Assembly (NCBI GenBank): GCA_012999515.1
Contig: JABEEB010000001.1
Location: 1,612,001 to 1,676,000 of the forward strand
DNA from: Salifodinibacter halophilus
GTDB taxonomy: Bacteria > Pseudomonadota > Gammaproteobacteria > Nevskiales > Salinisphaeraceae
Length of the DNA: 64,000 nucleotides
Direction of reading: 5' to 3'
Shown: in pieces, positions 1-9,488 of the stretch
Numbering within the stretch: position 1 is the stretch's first letter
Layout: each line of letters opens with the position of its first letter
Program-made: the position numbers and the translations under genes
The notes under the pieces: model-generated
What the model was told of the DNA's origin: nothing
Databases searched by the model: none
What the model saw: only the letters and a program-made list of their open reading frames with translations

Positions 1-12
1 TTGGCCGTCTGA
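1..12 (+). CDS. Possible last codons of kdpB (partial)
   Basis: The first twelve bases read Leu-Ala-Val-stop in a frame directly upstream of kdpC, where the kdpB gene normally ends. Only the position supports this; four codons cannot identify a protein. A strong ribosome binding site (GAGGAGG) for kdpC follows at once. Confidence 0.3.
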   Translation: MAV

Positions 13-23
13 GGAGGATTCAC

Positions 24-629
24 ATGAACGAGTTTGCATCCAACCACACACCGGATTTCAACACATCCTGGATCCCAGCACTGCGCGCGGCGCTGGTTCT
101 AATGGTGCTCTGCGGTGGCATATACCCTGCTATCACGACCATGATAAGCGGCACGCTTTTCCCTTGGCAGTCGACTGGCAGCCTCATCGTGCGCGATGGT
201 CAGCCGGTCGGCTCGGCCCTTGTAGGGCAGCCGTTTGTCAGCAATCGCTACTTCTACGGACGACCTTCGGCCGCCGGTTATGACCCGACCGCCGTATCGG
301 GGTCAGACTGGGCGCCGAACAACCCCGAGCTTAGAGCGCGTGCGGACAAACGCTCGGCCCAGATCGCTGCACGTGAGAACGTGTCGCGCGCCGATATTCC
401 GGTCAACCTCATTGCCGCATCCGGATCAGGGCTCGACCCGCACGTGTCACCGCAAGCCGCCTATCTGCAGGCCGAGCGTGTCGCCCAGGCGCGCGACATG
501 CCGGTCACCGAGGTGCATTCGGCGATCCAACGCCATATCAAGAAACCGGTGCTCGGGGTTCTCGGGGACCGCCGGGTGAATGTTCTTGAGCTCAACCTGG
601 CGCTGGACACCAGCAGCGGGAACACCTAA
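24..629 (+). CDS. kdpC: Potassium-transporting ATPase subunit C (KdpC)
   Basis: KdpC is the small inner-membrane subunit that stabilises the KdpFABC high-affinity potassium pump. The 201-residue product has the family layout: one N-terminal membrane segment (about residues 16-42), then a periplasmic domain with the characteristic QPF...YFYGRPSAAGYDP stretch and a C-terminal VNVLELNLAL end. Length fits the family (about 190-200). The ATG is preceded by a near-perfect GAGGAGG ribosome binding site. It is followed after two bases by kdpD, so the genes are surely cotranscribed; kdpA and kdpB must lie just outside the window. Confidence 0.97.
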   Translation: MNEFASNHTPDFNTSWIPALRAALVLMVLCGGIYPAITTMISGTLFPWQSTGSLIVRDGQPVGSALVGQPFVSNRYFYGRPSAAGYDPTAVSGSDWAPNNPELRARADKRSAQIAARENVSRADIPVNLIAASGSGLDPHVSPQAAYLQAERVAQARDMPVTEVHSAIQRHIKKPVLGVLGDRRVNVLELNLALDTSSGNT

Positions 630-631
630 GT

Positions 632-3358
632 ATGCCGGCACAATCGGATCATCCGCGACCGAACCCGGACGCGCTGCTCGCGGGCATGGATCGCGAGCAG
701 CGTGGTGGGCTCAAGATATTCCTCGGTGCCGCGCCCGGTGTGGGCAAAACCTACGCGATGCTTCTGGCCGCCCGCGAAGCCCAAAAGGAAGGCCGTGACA
801 TCGTCATCAGCGTAGTCGAAGCACACGGGCGAGCCGAAACCGAAGGCTTGTGCGCCGACCTCGAGCGCGTGCCCATGCAGTCAGTGCCGTACCGGGAACG
901 CGAGTTCGCGGAATTCGACCTTCAAGCAACGATCGAGCGCAAGCCGGACGTCGTGCTGGTCGACGAGCTGGCCCACCGCAACATTCCCGGTACGCGCCAT
1001 CCGCGACGCTACCAGGACATCGAAGATCTGCTCGACAACGGCATCGAAGTCTGGACCACCTTAAACGTCCAGCATCTCGAGAGCCTCAACGACAGTATCG
1101 CGCGCATCACGGGCGTGCGCATGCGCGAAACCGTGCCCGATTCAATCCTGGAACGGGCGCGCGACATCGTACTGATCGATCTCAGCCCACGCGAGCTCAT
1201 CGAGCGTCTGCATCAGGGCAAGGTATACGTGCCCGAGCAGGCACGTGCGGCGCTCGACAACTTCTTTAGCATCTCCAATATCACCGCATTGCGCGAAATG
1301 GCGTTTTCGGCGGCCGCGAATCGCGTGGATGCCGATCTGCGCCAGGCCATGCAACAGCAGGGCGAACAGGGACCATGGCCCGCCCGCGACCGACTGGTCA
1401 TAGCGATCGACGGTCGGCGCAATTCAGAACAGGTGGTGCGAGCAGGCAAACGCCTTGCCGAACGATTGCAGGCGCCATGGACGGTCGTGTACGTCGATAC
1501 GGGACGCGTCCGCTATGCGGCGGCACAGGAGCAGATCGACCGGGCGTTCAGCCTGGCCGAGCGCCTTGGCGGTAACACCGCCGTACTACGCGGCAACGCC
1601 ATCGACAAAGAACTTGTCGCATTCGCAACCGATCAAAACGCGACCATTCTAATGCTCGGGCGCACCCGCGAACGCCTATGGGCCGGCATTCTGGGCCAGA
1701 CGCTCACGCAGAAACTGCTGCGCCACAATCGCGATTTCGAAGTCATGGTTGTGGGCGGCGAAGCCGAGCCTCCGCCAGCCGCGCGCAGGCGCTGGGAGCA
1801 ACTCAAAGAAGAGATGCGCCTTACAGCCGCGCGCCACTACGCGTTCGCGCTCGCAGTCGTGGCTGTATGCGTGTCCGTATCACTCGGACTTGAAAGGCTG
1901 CTGCCGCTGCCGCTCGCCAACCTGTCACTCGTGTTCCTAACCGGCGTGCTCGTGGTCGCTGCGCGCACCTCGCTAGTACCTGCATTGACGGCTTCTGCGG
2001 TCAGTTTTCTCGCCTACAATTTTTTCTTCACGGAGCCACGGCTCACGTTCGCCATGGTCCCACAAGCGGAGATCGTGACGGTCGTGTTCTTCCTGATCAT
2101 GGCGGTTATCGGCGGTAACCTGGCCGATCAGCTACGACGGCAGCTAGCAGCCCTGCGTGCCACGAACGAGCAAACACGGATCATGCTCTCGCTGAGCCAA
2201 AAGCTGGCCTCGGCCCCCGATCCGGCCGCCGTACACGAGATCGCAGTCGATGCGATCGCACGCCTCCAGCATGTGCCAACTTGCTTCGTGGTCGAAGATG
2301 ACACCGATAATGACCTGCACATCACCGTTTCCGAACCAGAGGGTACCCAGCTCGATGCGAAGGACCATGCCGCTGCGGGCTGGGCCCTGCGTCACCGCAA
2401 GGCCAGCGGCCACGGCACGGACACACTGACGAAAGTCCCTTGGCGGTTCATTCCACTGGTCGATGAGAACGCCAGTCATGGTGTGCTCGGGGTACGTCTG
2501 GCCGACCGACCGCTTGGGGCCGGCGGCGAAGAACTGCGGATGCTCGATGCACTCGTCCACCCGATCACACTGGCGCTCGCCCGAACGGCCCTCAACGCCA
2601 ATCTCGAGCAAGCGCGCGTCGCGGAGGAAACCGAGCGCCTGCGCTCAGCATTACTGTCATCGGTGTCGCACGATCTGCGCACGCCGTTGTCATCGATCAT
2701 CGGCGCTGCTTCCACACTTCGGGACTGTGAAACCGAGCTGACAGCCGATAACCGACGCGAACTCATCGGGAGCGTCGTCGAGGAGGGACAGCGCCTTAAT
2801 CGCTACATTGGCAATCTGCTCGACATGACGCGACTGGGTCATGGCGGCATGAAGCTACAGCGTGACTGGGTCGCGCTCGGCGACCTGGTTGCCGCGGCCT
2901 TGCGCCGGACGCACGACTTGTTCTCGTCGGTGAACATAACGCGCAGCATTCCCACGGATCTACCGCTGCTATACGTGCATCCAGCATTGATCGAACAGGT
3001 CCTCGTTAATGTGCTCGAAAACGCTGCGCGCTTCTCACCCCTGGACGGCGAGGTCCGCATTGCCGCCCGTCAGGACAATGAGGATTTGCTGGTCGAGATA
3101 ACCGATCAAGGCTGCGGCATCCCGCCACAGGATCGCACCCGCATTTTCGACATGTTTACCTCGGGCGAAGGCAGCGATACCGAACGTCACGGCAGCGGGC
3201 TAGGACTGGCGATCTGCCATGGCATGGTCGGTGCGCACGGCGGCGTCATCGAAGCTCAGGAAGGCCCGGGTGGCCTCGGTACGACGATCGCCATTCGCTT
3301 GCCACTTTTCGACCCGCCTGAAACGCTCGACGACACGGTCAATAATGACGACGCATAA
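632..3358 (+). CDS. kdpD: Osmosensitive K+ channel histidine kinase KdpD
   Basis: Membrane-bound sensor kinase that controls kdp expression in response to potassium limitation and ionic stress by phosphorylating KdpE. Domains in order: KdpD N-terminal domain with Walker A GAAPGVGKT (residues 32-40), a universal-stress-protein-like domain (about 250-375), four closely spaced membrane segments (about 395-500), a GAF-like region (about 520-650), then the kinase core with the phosphoacceptor in SVSHDLRTPL (His680) and HATPase boxes (NAARFS, DQGCGI, GSGLGL). At 908 residues it is a full-length member. Its end overlaps the start of kdpE by 14 bases, which implies translational coupling. Confidence 0.97.
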   Translation: MPAQSDHPRPNPDALLAGMDREQRGGLKIFLGAAPGVGKTYAMLLAAREAQKEGRDIVISVVEAHGRAETEGLCADLERVPMQSVPYREREFAEFDLQATIERKPDVVLVDELAHRNIPGTRHPRRYQDIEDLLDNGIEVWTTLNVQHLESLNDSIARITGVRMRETVPDSILERARDIVLIDLSPRELIERLHQGKVYVPEQARAALDNFFSISNITALREMAFSAAANRVDADLRQAMQQQGEQGPWPARDRLVIAIDGRRNSEQVVRAGKRLAERLQAPWTVVYVDTGRVRYAAAQEQIDRAFSLAERLGGNTAVLRGNAIDKELVAFATDQNATILMLGRTRERLWAGILGQTLTQKLLRHNRDFEVMVVGGEAEPPPAARRRWEQLKEEMRLTAARHYAFALAVVAVCVSVSLGLERLLPLPLANLSLVFLTGVLVVAARTSLVPALTASAVSFLAYNFFFTEPRLTFAMVPQAEIVTVVFFLIMAVIGGNLADQLRRQLAALRATNEQTRIMLSLSQKLASAPDPAAVHEIAVDAIARLQHVPTCFVVEDDTDNDLHITVSEPEGTQLDAKDHAAAGWALRHRKASGHGTDTLTKVPWRFIPLVDENASHGVLGVRLADRPLGAGGEELRMLDALVHPITLALARTALNANLEQARVAEETERLRSALLSSVSHDLRTPLSSIIGAASTLRDCETELTADNRRELIGSVVEEGQRLNRYIGNLLDMTRLGHGGMKLQRDWVALGDLVAAALRRTHDLFSSVNITRSIPTDLPLLYVHPALIEQVLVNVLENAARFSPLDGEVRIAARQDNEDLLVEITDQGCGIPPQDRTRIFDMFTSGEGSDTERHGSGLGLAICHGMVGAHGGVIEAQEGPGGLGTTIAIRLPLFDPPETLDDTVNNDDA

Positions 3359-4070
3359 CGCCGCTGATACGCGACCGGGCGACCGGGTCCTCGTGATTGA
3401 CGATGAAGTTCATATCCGTCGTTTCCTTCGCATCGGGCTCACCAGCCGGGATTACCAATTCATCGAAGCCGCGAGCGCCGAGGATGGACTGGCACAGGCC
3501 GCAACCGCATCGCCGGACTTGATCGTCCTCGACCTAGGTTTGCCAGCGCGGGACGGTCACGAGGTGCTGGCCGAACTTCGAGGCTGGTCCTCCGTCCCGG
3601 TGATCGTACTATCGGTACGTGATCACGAGACCGAGAAGGTCAAAGCACTCGACGGCGGCGCGAATGATTACGTTACCAAGCCGTTCGGGATGAATGAGAT
3701 GCTCGCCCGGATCCGCAATCAGCTACGCAGCGCCGGTCGTCACCAGGAAGACGAAGGTCGCTACGACGACGGGTATCTCGCATTTGACATACCGGCACGC
3801 CGCCTCACGGTCGGTCATGCGGAAACCCGGTTAACGCGGAAGGAATTCGCCGTGCTGCGAATGCTCGTCCAGAACCGCGGCCGGGTTGTCACCCAGGCCC
3901 ATCTGTTGCGAGAAAACTGGGGCGGCACCCACAGCGAGGACACGCATTACCTGCGCATTATCATCCAAAGGCTGCGCCAGAAACTCGGCGACGACCCGAC
4001 CGAGCCACGCTATGTGTTCACCGAACCCGGCGTAGGGTATCGGTTCGATCCCCAAATCGATGCGGACTGA
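3345..4070 (+). CDS. kdpE: Response regulator KdpE (OmpR family)
   Basis: DNA-binding partner of KdpD that activates the kdp operon. The 241-residue protein has a receiver domain (acidic pair in VIDDE, phosphoacceptor Asp63 in VLDLGLP, conserved Lys in VTKPFG) and a C-terminal winged-helix domain ending in YVFTEPGVGYRF. The frame is open further upstream to 3219, but the extra 42 residues lie inside kdpD, are Arg/Ser-rich and precede the conserved receiver start, so I chose the ATG at 3345. It is the last gene of the kdp set here and converges on cyoD. Confidence 0.95.
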   Translation: MTTHNAADTRPGDRVLVIDDEVHIRRFLRIGLTSRDYQFIEAASAEDGLAQAATASPDLIVLDLGLPARDGHEVLAELRGWSSVPVIVLSVRDHETEKVKALDGGANDYVTKPFGMNEMLARIRNQLRSAGRHQEDEGRYDDGYLAFDIPARRLTVGHAETRLTRKEFAVLRMLVQNRGRVVTQAHLLRENWGGTHSEDTHYLRIIIQRLRQKLGDDPTEPRYVFTEPGVGYRFDPQIDAD

Positions 4071-4160
4071 CTGCGACGCTTTGCCGCCCCTTTAGGCTTT
4101 CGTATGGCCCCAGGGCGCCGCATCACGATGACGCGCTGCCGACGCCGATCCCATAGCCAA

Positions 4161-4508
4161 CTAACTGCCGCCGAGCGCGGTCCGAATCGCCAGCGTGTGG
4201 AACATCCACTGGGTCAGCGTAATGGCGATAAAGAGCAACGGCACCGTCATCACGAACGAGATGGTGTGCCAGATGCGGCTTTCGTGTATATCCAGTTTGA
4301 ACAACAGATAGAGCTGGATAACGATGGCCACGAAACCGATGATCGAAAGTTCGAGCAAAGCGCCGACAAGTGACAGATCGGCAAAGACCAGAATCAGCGC
4401 CGCCAGGGCCATGAGACCAAAACCAATGACAAACGCCGCGAGATAGCGTGGCGCACTGGCGACTTGGACCTCAGCATGATCGAGCGGGTTGTGGTGTTGC
4501 TCGGACAT
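4161..4508 (-). CDS. cyoD: Cytochrome bo3 quinol oxidase subunit IV (CyoD)
   Basis: Small accessory subunit of the ubiquinol oxidase, involved in assembly of the copper site in E. coli. The 115-residue product has three membrane helices (about 25-45, 52-72 and 85-107) and no cofactor ligands, as expected. I use the ATG at 4508 (MSEQHHNP) because it overlaps the cyoC stop by one base (TGATG); a longer frame to 4547 runs into cyoC. It is the last gene of the cyo operon; no cyoE (heme O synthase) follows, since the next gene downstream is kdpE on the other strand. Confidence 0.93.
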   Translation of the reverse strand: MSEQHHNPLDHAEVQVASAPRYLAAFVIGFGLMALAALILVFADLSLVGALLELSIIGFVAIVIQLYLLFKLDIHESRIWHTISFVMTVPLLFIAITLTQWMFHTLAIRTALGGS

Positions 4509-5140
4509 CAGGCCACCCCCAGCAAATAGACGACAGCGTAGACACACAGCCAGATCGAGGCCTGGAAGAACCAGAAGATACGCAGGTTGATCAGACGCGC
4601 GACGACAAGCTCACTAAAGCCTTCAGTCGCAACCTGAAGCCACATGATCAGCATCCAGAGCAAACCGAACGCGACGTGTGCCGCATGCGCGAGCACGATG
4701 GTCCAGTAGTCGGAAAGAAAACCGCTGACAGAAGGCAAACCACCGCGCTCAGCAAGGTCAACGAAAGACCCGACCTCGACGCCGATAAAGGCCAGCCCAA
4801 GGATAAACGCGCCCAGCATCCAACCCAACACACCACGGCGGTTCGCATGTTTCAACGAGACCATCGCCAAGCCGAAGGCCAGAACGCTACCCAGAATCAG
4901 ACCAGTCGGCCATAGCGCCTGCAACGGCTCGATGACGGACTGCGCGGTGAAATGACTGCCCGCATAGGCTCGGATATACGCTCTGTGGGCTACAAACAGG
5001 CCCGCGAATATCATCAAATCGCTCATCATATAGAGCCAAAAGCCCAGTGAGCGCAGGCCGATCGTATCGTGGTCGTCGTAACCGTACGCCCAGAGCGAAA
5101 CGTTCCGCGGCTGACCGGACGACTGCATTGATTCAGTCAT
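4508..5140 (-). CDS. cyoC: Cytochrome bo3 quinol oxidase subunit III (CyoC)
   Basis: Subunit III of the heme-copper ubiquinol oxidase. The 210-residue product has five predicted membrane segments and the subunit III signature GFWLYMMSDLMIFAG near the N-terminus, with further conserved stretches GSFVDLAE and HAAHVAFG. A strong GAGGAGG ribosome binding site lies a few bases before the ATG at 5140. It sits between cyoB and cyoD with short spacers, in the standard cyoABCD order. Confidence 0.95.
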   Translation of the reverse strand: MTESMQSSGQPRNVSLWAYGYDDHDTIGLRSLGFWLYMMSDLMIFAGLFVAHRAYIRAYAGSHFTAQSVIEPLQALWPTGLILGSVLAFGLAMVSLKHANRRGVLGWMLGAFILGLAFIGVEVGSFVDLAERGGLPSVSGFLSDYWTIVLAHAAHVAFGLLWMLIMWLQVATEGFSELVVARLINLRIFWFFQASIWLCVYAVVYLLGVA

Positions 5141-5189
5141 TTCCGACCTCCTCGATCATGGCCCATCGGCATCTCACCCCACCTATGCA

Positions 5190-7283
5190 TCAGCCCGACA
5201 TCCTGCCGGCATGCGCGTTGTCGCCGGGCGCCGGGGCCGGCTGTCGCGCCACTTCGTCATCGCGCACCGTGAGCCTGTCTTTTTCGATCCGCTCGACCTC
5301 TGCCGCGGGTACCGTGTAGTCGATATCACGTATACAGCCACGCACGATTACCGCGATGACGACGCCGACCAACGACACGCCGGCCAGCCACCAGATACGC
5401 CAGACCATGGCAAAGCCGAACACGAGACCGAGGACACAAAGCAGCGCCGGAATCGCACTGTTTTTCGGCATGTGGATCGACTCACAGGTGCCAGTATCCA
5501 GGCTGGTTAGACCATTTTCACGACGCCAGGCCCACTCGTCGCGCTCGTGCACGACCGGCTGCACCGCAAAGTTGTAAAACGGGGGCGGCGTATGTGTGGC
5601 CCATTCCAGGCTGCGCGAGGTCTCCCAAGCGTCCGGGCCGGTCACGCGGTTCTCGTGGCGATCGCGGATGCTGACGTAGAGCTGCAACAGAAACACCAGT
5701 ACCGACGCGGTATACAGCACGATACCGACGACTTGGAACAACAACAGCGGCAACCAGGACGAATGGGCGATGAAGTCGAGCCGCCGCGTCATCCCCAGGA
5801 ATCCGAGCACGTACATGGGTACGAACACGAACACCGAGCCGCCCCAGAACAACCAGAAAAACCAGCGGCCAAGATACTCATCGAGTTTAAATCCGAACAT
5901 CTTCGGCCACCAGTAGGTAACGCCGCCGAAGACCGCGAAGACGATGATTAGAAACATGTTGTGGAAATGGGCGACCACGAACACGCTGTTATGCGTGACA
6001 TAGTTGATCGCGGGAATCGCGACCATCATGCCGGTCATGCCGCCACCGATCAGAAGCAGGACGGCGGTCACAGCCCACAGCATGGGCGTTTCGAGCCGCA
6101 CGTGACCGCGCCACATGGTGAACACCCAGTTGAAAACCTTAACCCCGGTGGGTATGCCCACCAGCATCGTCGCAATACTGAAAAACGTATTGACGCCCGC
6201 GCTCGCGCCCATGATGTAGTAGTGGTGTAGCCACACCAGCCACGACACACCAGCGATGGCCATGGTGGCAAATACCATGCTGACGTAGTTGAAAAGCGTT
6301 TTCTCTGAAAACGTGGGGATGATTTCCGAGATCATGCCGAATGCCGGCAAAACCACGAAGTACACCTCGGGGTGGCCCCAGAGCCAGAACAAATTGGTGT
6401 ACATCATCAGGTTGCCACCGCCGTCAGCGGTGAAAAAATGTGTGCCGATGTAGCGATCGAGCGTCAGTAACGACACCGCGACTGTCAAAAGCGGAAATGA
6501 AGTCAGCGCGATGATGTTGGTGCCCAGCGCGGCCCACGAGAAAACCGGCATCCGCAATAGCGTCATACCGGGGGCGCGCATTTTCAGAATGGTCGCGATG
6601 ATATTGAGGGCACCGAGCGTGGTGCCGATCGAGCTCAGTTGTATGGCCCAGATCCAGTAATCGACGCCTGGCCCCGGGCTGGATGGCATTTCAGTCAGCG
6701 GCGATAACCCCACCCAGCCGGCGTGTGAGAAAAAGCCAATGAACAGTGCGCCCATGATCAGCGCCGACGCAGCGACGGTAAACGCTAATCCGACCGCATT
6801 CAAAAACGGATAGGCCATGTCGCGCGCGCCAATCTGCAGTGGCACGAGGATATTCATCAGCCCGACCAGAATCGGCGTTACCGCGACGATGATCATGATC
6901 GTGCCGTGCGCGGTGAACACCTGGTCCATGTGGAACGGCGGCATATAGCCGTGCTGCGCACCCATGATGCCGGGCGAGCTCGTGCCGGCGGCCATGGCCT
7001 GATGCGTGCGGATCATGATGGCGTCGAAAAAACCACGAAACAGCATCACCAGACCGACAACGATATACATGATGCCGATCTTTTTATGGTCGACCGTCGT
7101 CAACCATTCGCGCCACAGCCAGCCAACGCGGCGGCTATAAACGAGATAGGCCGCGACCGCTAAAGCGCCCACAACGACCAGCACGAGCGCGAAGAAAATG
7201 AACGGGTTGGTGTACTCCATGTCGAGCAGCATGCCGAGCCGCCCGATCCAGGGATTCCAAGGGCCTTGTACGTCGACGAACAT
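5190..7283 (-). CDS. cyoB: Cytochrome bo3 quinol oxidase subunit I (CyoB)
   Basis: Catalytic subunit carrying heme b, heme o3 and CuB; it reduces oxygen to water and pumps protons. The 697-residue protein keeps all metal ligands at a constant offset of 20 from the E. coli enzyme: His126 (low-spin heme, in TAHGTIM), His304 and Tyr308 (WGHPEVY), His353/His354 (WLHHYYIMG), His439/His441 (AHFHNMF). It is somewhat longer than the 663-residue E. coli protein, partly because of a longer N-terminus. The gene follows cyoA with a nine-base gap. Confidence 0.97.
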   Translation of the reverse strand: MFVDVQGPWNPWIGRLGMLLDMEYTNPFIFFALVLVVVGALAVAAYLVYSRRVGWLWREWLTTVDHKKIGIMYIVVGLVMLFRGFFDAIMIRTHQAMAAGTSSPGIMGAQHGYMPPFHMDQVFTAHGTIMIIVAVTPILVGLMNILVPLQIGARDMAYPFLNAVGLAFTVAASALIMGALFIGFFSHAGWVGLSPLTEMPSSPGPGVDYWIWAIQLSSIGTTLGALNIIATILKMRAPGMTLLRMPVFSWAALGTNIIALTSFPLLTVAVSLLTLDRYIGTHFFTADGGGNLMMYTNLFWLWGHPEVYFVVLPAFGMISEIIPTFSEKTLFNYVSMVFATMAIAGVSWLVWLHHYYIMGASAGVNTFFSIATMLVGIPTGVKVFNWVFTMWRGHVRLETPMLWAVTAVLLLIGGGMTGMMVAIPAINYVTHNSVFVVAHFHNMFLIIVFAVFGGVTYWWPKMFGFKLDEYLGRWFFWLFWGGSVFVFVPMYVLGFLGMTRRLDFIAHSSWLPLLLFQVVGIVLYTASVLVFLLQLYVSIRDRHENRVTGPDAWETSRSLEWATHTPPPFYNFAVQPVVHERDEWAWRRENGLTSLDTGTCESIHMPKNSAIPALLCVLGLVFGFAMVWRIWWLAGVSLVGVVIAVIVRGCIRDIDYTVPAAEVERIEKDRLTVRDDEVARQPAPAPGDNAHAGRMSG

Positions 7284-7292
7284 AAGCCTGAC

Positions 7293-8294
7293 CTATTGGG
7301 TGCTGTGCTTGCGGAACTTCGCCGAGCCCATGTCCTCGGTCAGCTCCATCGGCCGTTCATGCGTCAGTTTGCCGCTCTTGACGCGCTTGATCACAGTCTC
7401 GAAAAGGTCCGGATCGACATGGTTGAAGGTGTACGTCTTATGGGCCGTATTCACCATCGGCTCGGCGAATTGCTGGAAGCGCTTGTAGGACAACGCCTGC
7501 CCAGTGGCTTGCGCTTTGTCGACCCAGCCCTGGAACTTCGCTTTTTTGACGACATGTACTTTGTAATCCATCCAGGAGAACCCGGGGCCGCTGAATTCCG
7601 TGGAAAAGCCGCGGTACGTGCCCGGCCGGTCAATCAGAAATTTTCGTTTGGTCCGCATGCCGGGCATGACGTAGATCTGGCCCACCAATTTCAGAATGTA
7701 GAAATCGTTGGTCACCGACGCCGACGTCAGACGCATATTAATCTGGCGCCCGACCGGCAGGATTAGCTTGTTCGCGAGCGCGACGTCCTGCTCCGGATAG
7801 ATGAACAACCACTGCCAATCGGTGGTGATGACATCGATCTGTAACGGCTTGTTGGCCTGTGCAGCGGGGTTGGTTTGCAACACTCCCGGGTCGTAGGGAG
7901 CGACCGCATGCGCCCCTTCGTAGGCGTAATAGGACAACGCCCCGACAACCAGGAGCGGAACGCCCCACGCAAAAACCTCGATCAGATTGGAATGGCGAAA
8001 CGATGGATCGTAGGTGCCATGCCCGCCGCGGCGATAGCGAAAAATCACCCAAAGCGTCAGGGCCGTGGCCGGTACTATGATGATGAGCAGCAGGACGACG
8101 TCGACGAATAGATAGTAGACCGACCACGTCGCCAGCGGGCCATTCGGATTAAAAATCCACAGCCAGTCTTGGCGCGCATTCGCACAGCCCGCGAGCGGCG
8201 CGAACAGAACAAGACCCGCTAGGCGCATCCAATGCATGGGCATGCATTTTTTCAAATGTCGACGCGGGCTGGATGATGCGCGCGGTCTAGTCAT
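7293..8294 (-). CDS. cyoA: Cytochrome bo3 quinol oxidase subunit II (CyoA)
   Basis: Membrane-anchored subunit II with a periplasmic cupredoxin-like domain. The product has a lipoprotein signal ending LAGC (lipidated Cys37 with the ATG at 8294; internal Met codons at residues 18 and 20 are plausible alternatives), two membrane helices and the conserved FNPNGPLA and YRGFSTEFSGPGFSWM regions. The cysteine and histidine ligands of a CuA centre are absent, which marks a quinol rather than cytochrome c oxidase. It is the first gene of the minus-strand cyo operon; a TATACT -10-like element lies about 30 bases upstream. Confidence 0.95.
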   Translation of the reverse strand: MTRPRASSSPRRHLKKCMPMHWMRLAGLVLFAPLAGCANARQDWLWIFNPNGPLATWSVYYLFVDVVLLLIIIVPATALTLWVIFRYRRGGHGTYDPSFRHSNLIEVFAWGVPLLVVGALSYYAYEGAHAVAPYDPGVLQTNPAAQANKPLQIDVITTDWQWLFIYPEQDVALANKLILPVGRQINMRLTSASVTNDFYILKLVGQIYVMPGMRTKRKFLIDRPGTYRGFSTEFSGPGFSWMDYKVHVVKKAKFQGWVDKAQATGQALSYKRFQQFAEPMVNTAHKTYTFNHVDPDLFETVIKRVKSGKLTHERPMELTEDMGSAKFRKHSTQ

Positions 8295-8618
8295 TGCGAG
8301 TTAAACCATTAATCGAGCTTCGTCAGTATACGCCTGTCGCAGGCATCGACACAGCTAGGGCGGCCTTGATGGGCCGGAGCATGCCCAATCTTTGATGGCC
8401 TCGCCGCGCTACCGCGACGGGCAGCGTATGGCGCCACGCGCTAATATCAACTGCCGGCACGATCGGGCGGTTGTGCTAGCGTTCCGGGAGTCGACATTCC
8501 AGGCAGTTATCACTGCTAGGCTTATAACAAGATTGGCAGCTAACATGAACATGCTTTACCTAAACCACAACCAATCACGACCGGACAACGTTCGCAGTCA
8601 CTGCGGCCGGAAAGCATC
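8295..8618 (-). promoter_or_regulatory. Divergent region between cyoA and the NagD-like gene
   Basis: No gene is supported here. On the minus strand a TATACT element (8325-8330) is placed correctly to be a -10 box for cyoA, although no good -35 sits 17 bases away. A small hairpin (GCCTG-TCG-CAGGC, 8333-8345) lies next to it. The plus-strand half must hold the promoter of the downstream phosphatase gene; I do not recognise its elements with confidence. Confidence 0.35.
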
Positions 8619-9395
8619 ATGACGCATTCAACCATCGACTGCTGGCTAACCGATATGGACGGCGTATTGGTCTCGGAGCACGAGGCCATGCCCGGCGCCA
8701 ACGAGCTGCTCGAACAATGGCATCAAGCCAGTACCGAATTCCTGGTTCTGACCAACAACTCGATCTATACGCCGCGCGACCTGAGCGCCCGGTTGTCGCA
8801 GCGCGGACTCCAAGTACCCGAAGATCGCATCTGGACATCGGCCCAGGCCACCGCGACCTTTCTCGCCGACCAGATCCCCGGCGGCTCGGCCTACGTCATC
8901 GGCGAGGCCGGCTTGACCACCGCACTGCACCAGGCCGGTTTCATCTTGACCGACACCAATCCCGATTTCGTCGTGCTCGGTGAAACCCACGTGTATTCCT
9001 TCTCAGCGATCACTCGCGCGATCCGGCTGATCAACGCTGGCGCTCGCTTTATATCGACCAATCCAGACGTGACCGGCCCGAGCCCGGACGGTGTGCAACC
9101 GGCGACCGGGGCAGTAGCGGCAATGGTTACGAGCGCGACGGGCCGCCAGCCTTACGTGGTCGGCAAACCCAACCCGATGATGTTTCGCTCGGCGATGAAT
9201 AAACTCGGCGCCCACTCCGAACGTACCGGCATGATTGGCGACCGCATGGACACCGATATCGTCGCCGGTATCGAAGCAGGTCTATACACCGTGCTCGCCC
9301 TGTCCGGGATCGCCAGCGAAGCCGACATTAAGCGTTATCCCTTCCGACCCAAGCAAATCATCAACTCGGTCGCCGACCTGGTCGATAACACGTAG
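8619..9395 (+). CDS. HAD-superfamily phosphatase, NagD family (class IIA)
   Basis: Soluble sugar- or nucleotide-phosphate phosphatase related to E. coli NagD (UmpH). The 258-residue protein has all HAD motifs: nucleophile and acid in LTDMDGVL (Asp12, Asp14), LTNNS (motif II), VGKPNP with the motif III lysine, and GDRMDTDI (motif IV). The long cap between motifs II and III is of the class IIA type. No nag genes are nearby, so the in vivo substrate is unknown. It is a single-gene unit converging on zur. Confidence 0.88.
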   Translation: MTHSTIDCWLTDMDGVLVSEHEAMPGANELLEQWHQASTEFLVLTNNSIYTPRDLSARLSQRGLQVPEDRIWTSAQATATFLADQIPGGSAYVIGEAGLTTALHQAGFILTDTNPDFVVLGETHVYSFSAITRAIRLINAGARFISTNPDVTGPSPDGVQPATGAVAAMVTSATGRQPYVVGKPNPMMFRSAMNKLGAHSERTGMIGDRMDTDIVAGIEAGLYTVLALSGIASEADIKRYPFRPKQIINSVADLVDNT

Positions 9396-9488
9396 GACAC
9401 ATCGTCGCAGTCGGGTCGGCATGCCGCGCCGAACACTGATTACAGCCACTTGAGTAGCGCCTAGGCGTGGTCCTATCGGCCGTTTGCT

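Noticed and set aside
3219-3344. N-terminal extension of KdpE
   Set aside because: Arg/Ser-rich sequence out of register with known KdpE starts and inside kdpD; the ATG at 3345 gives the normal receiver domain.
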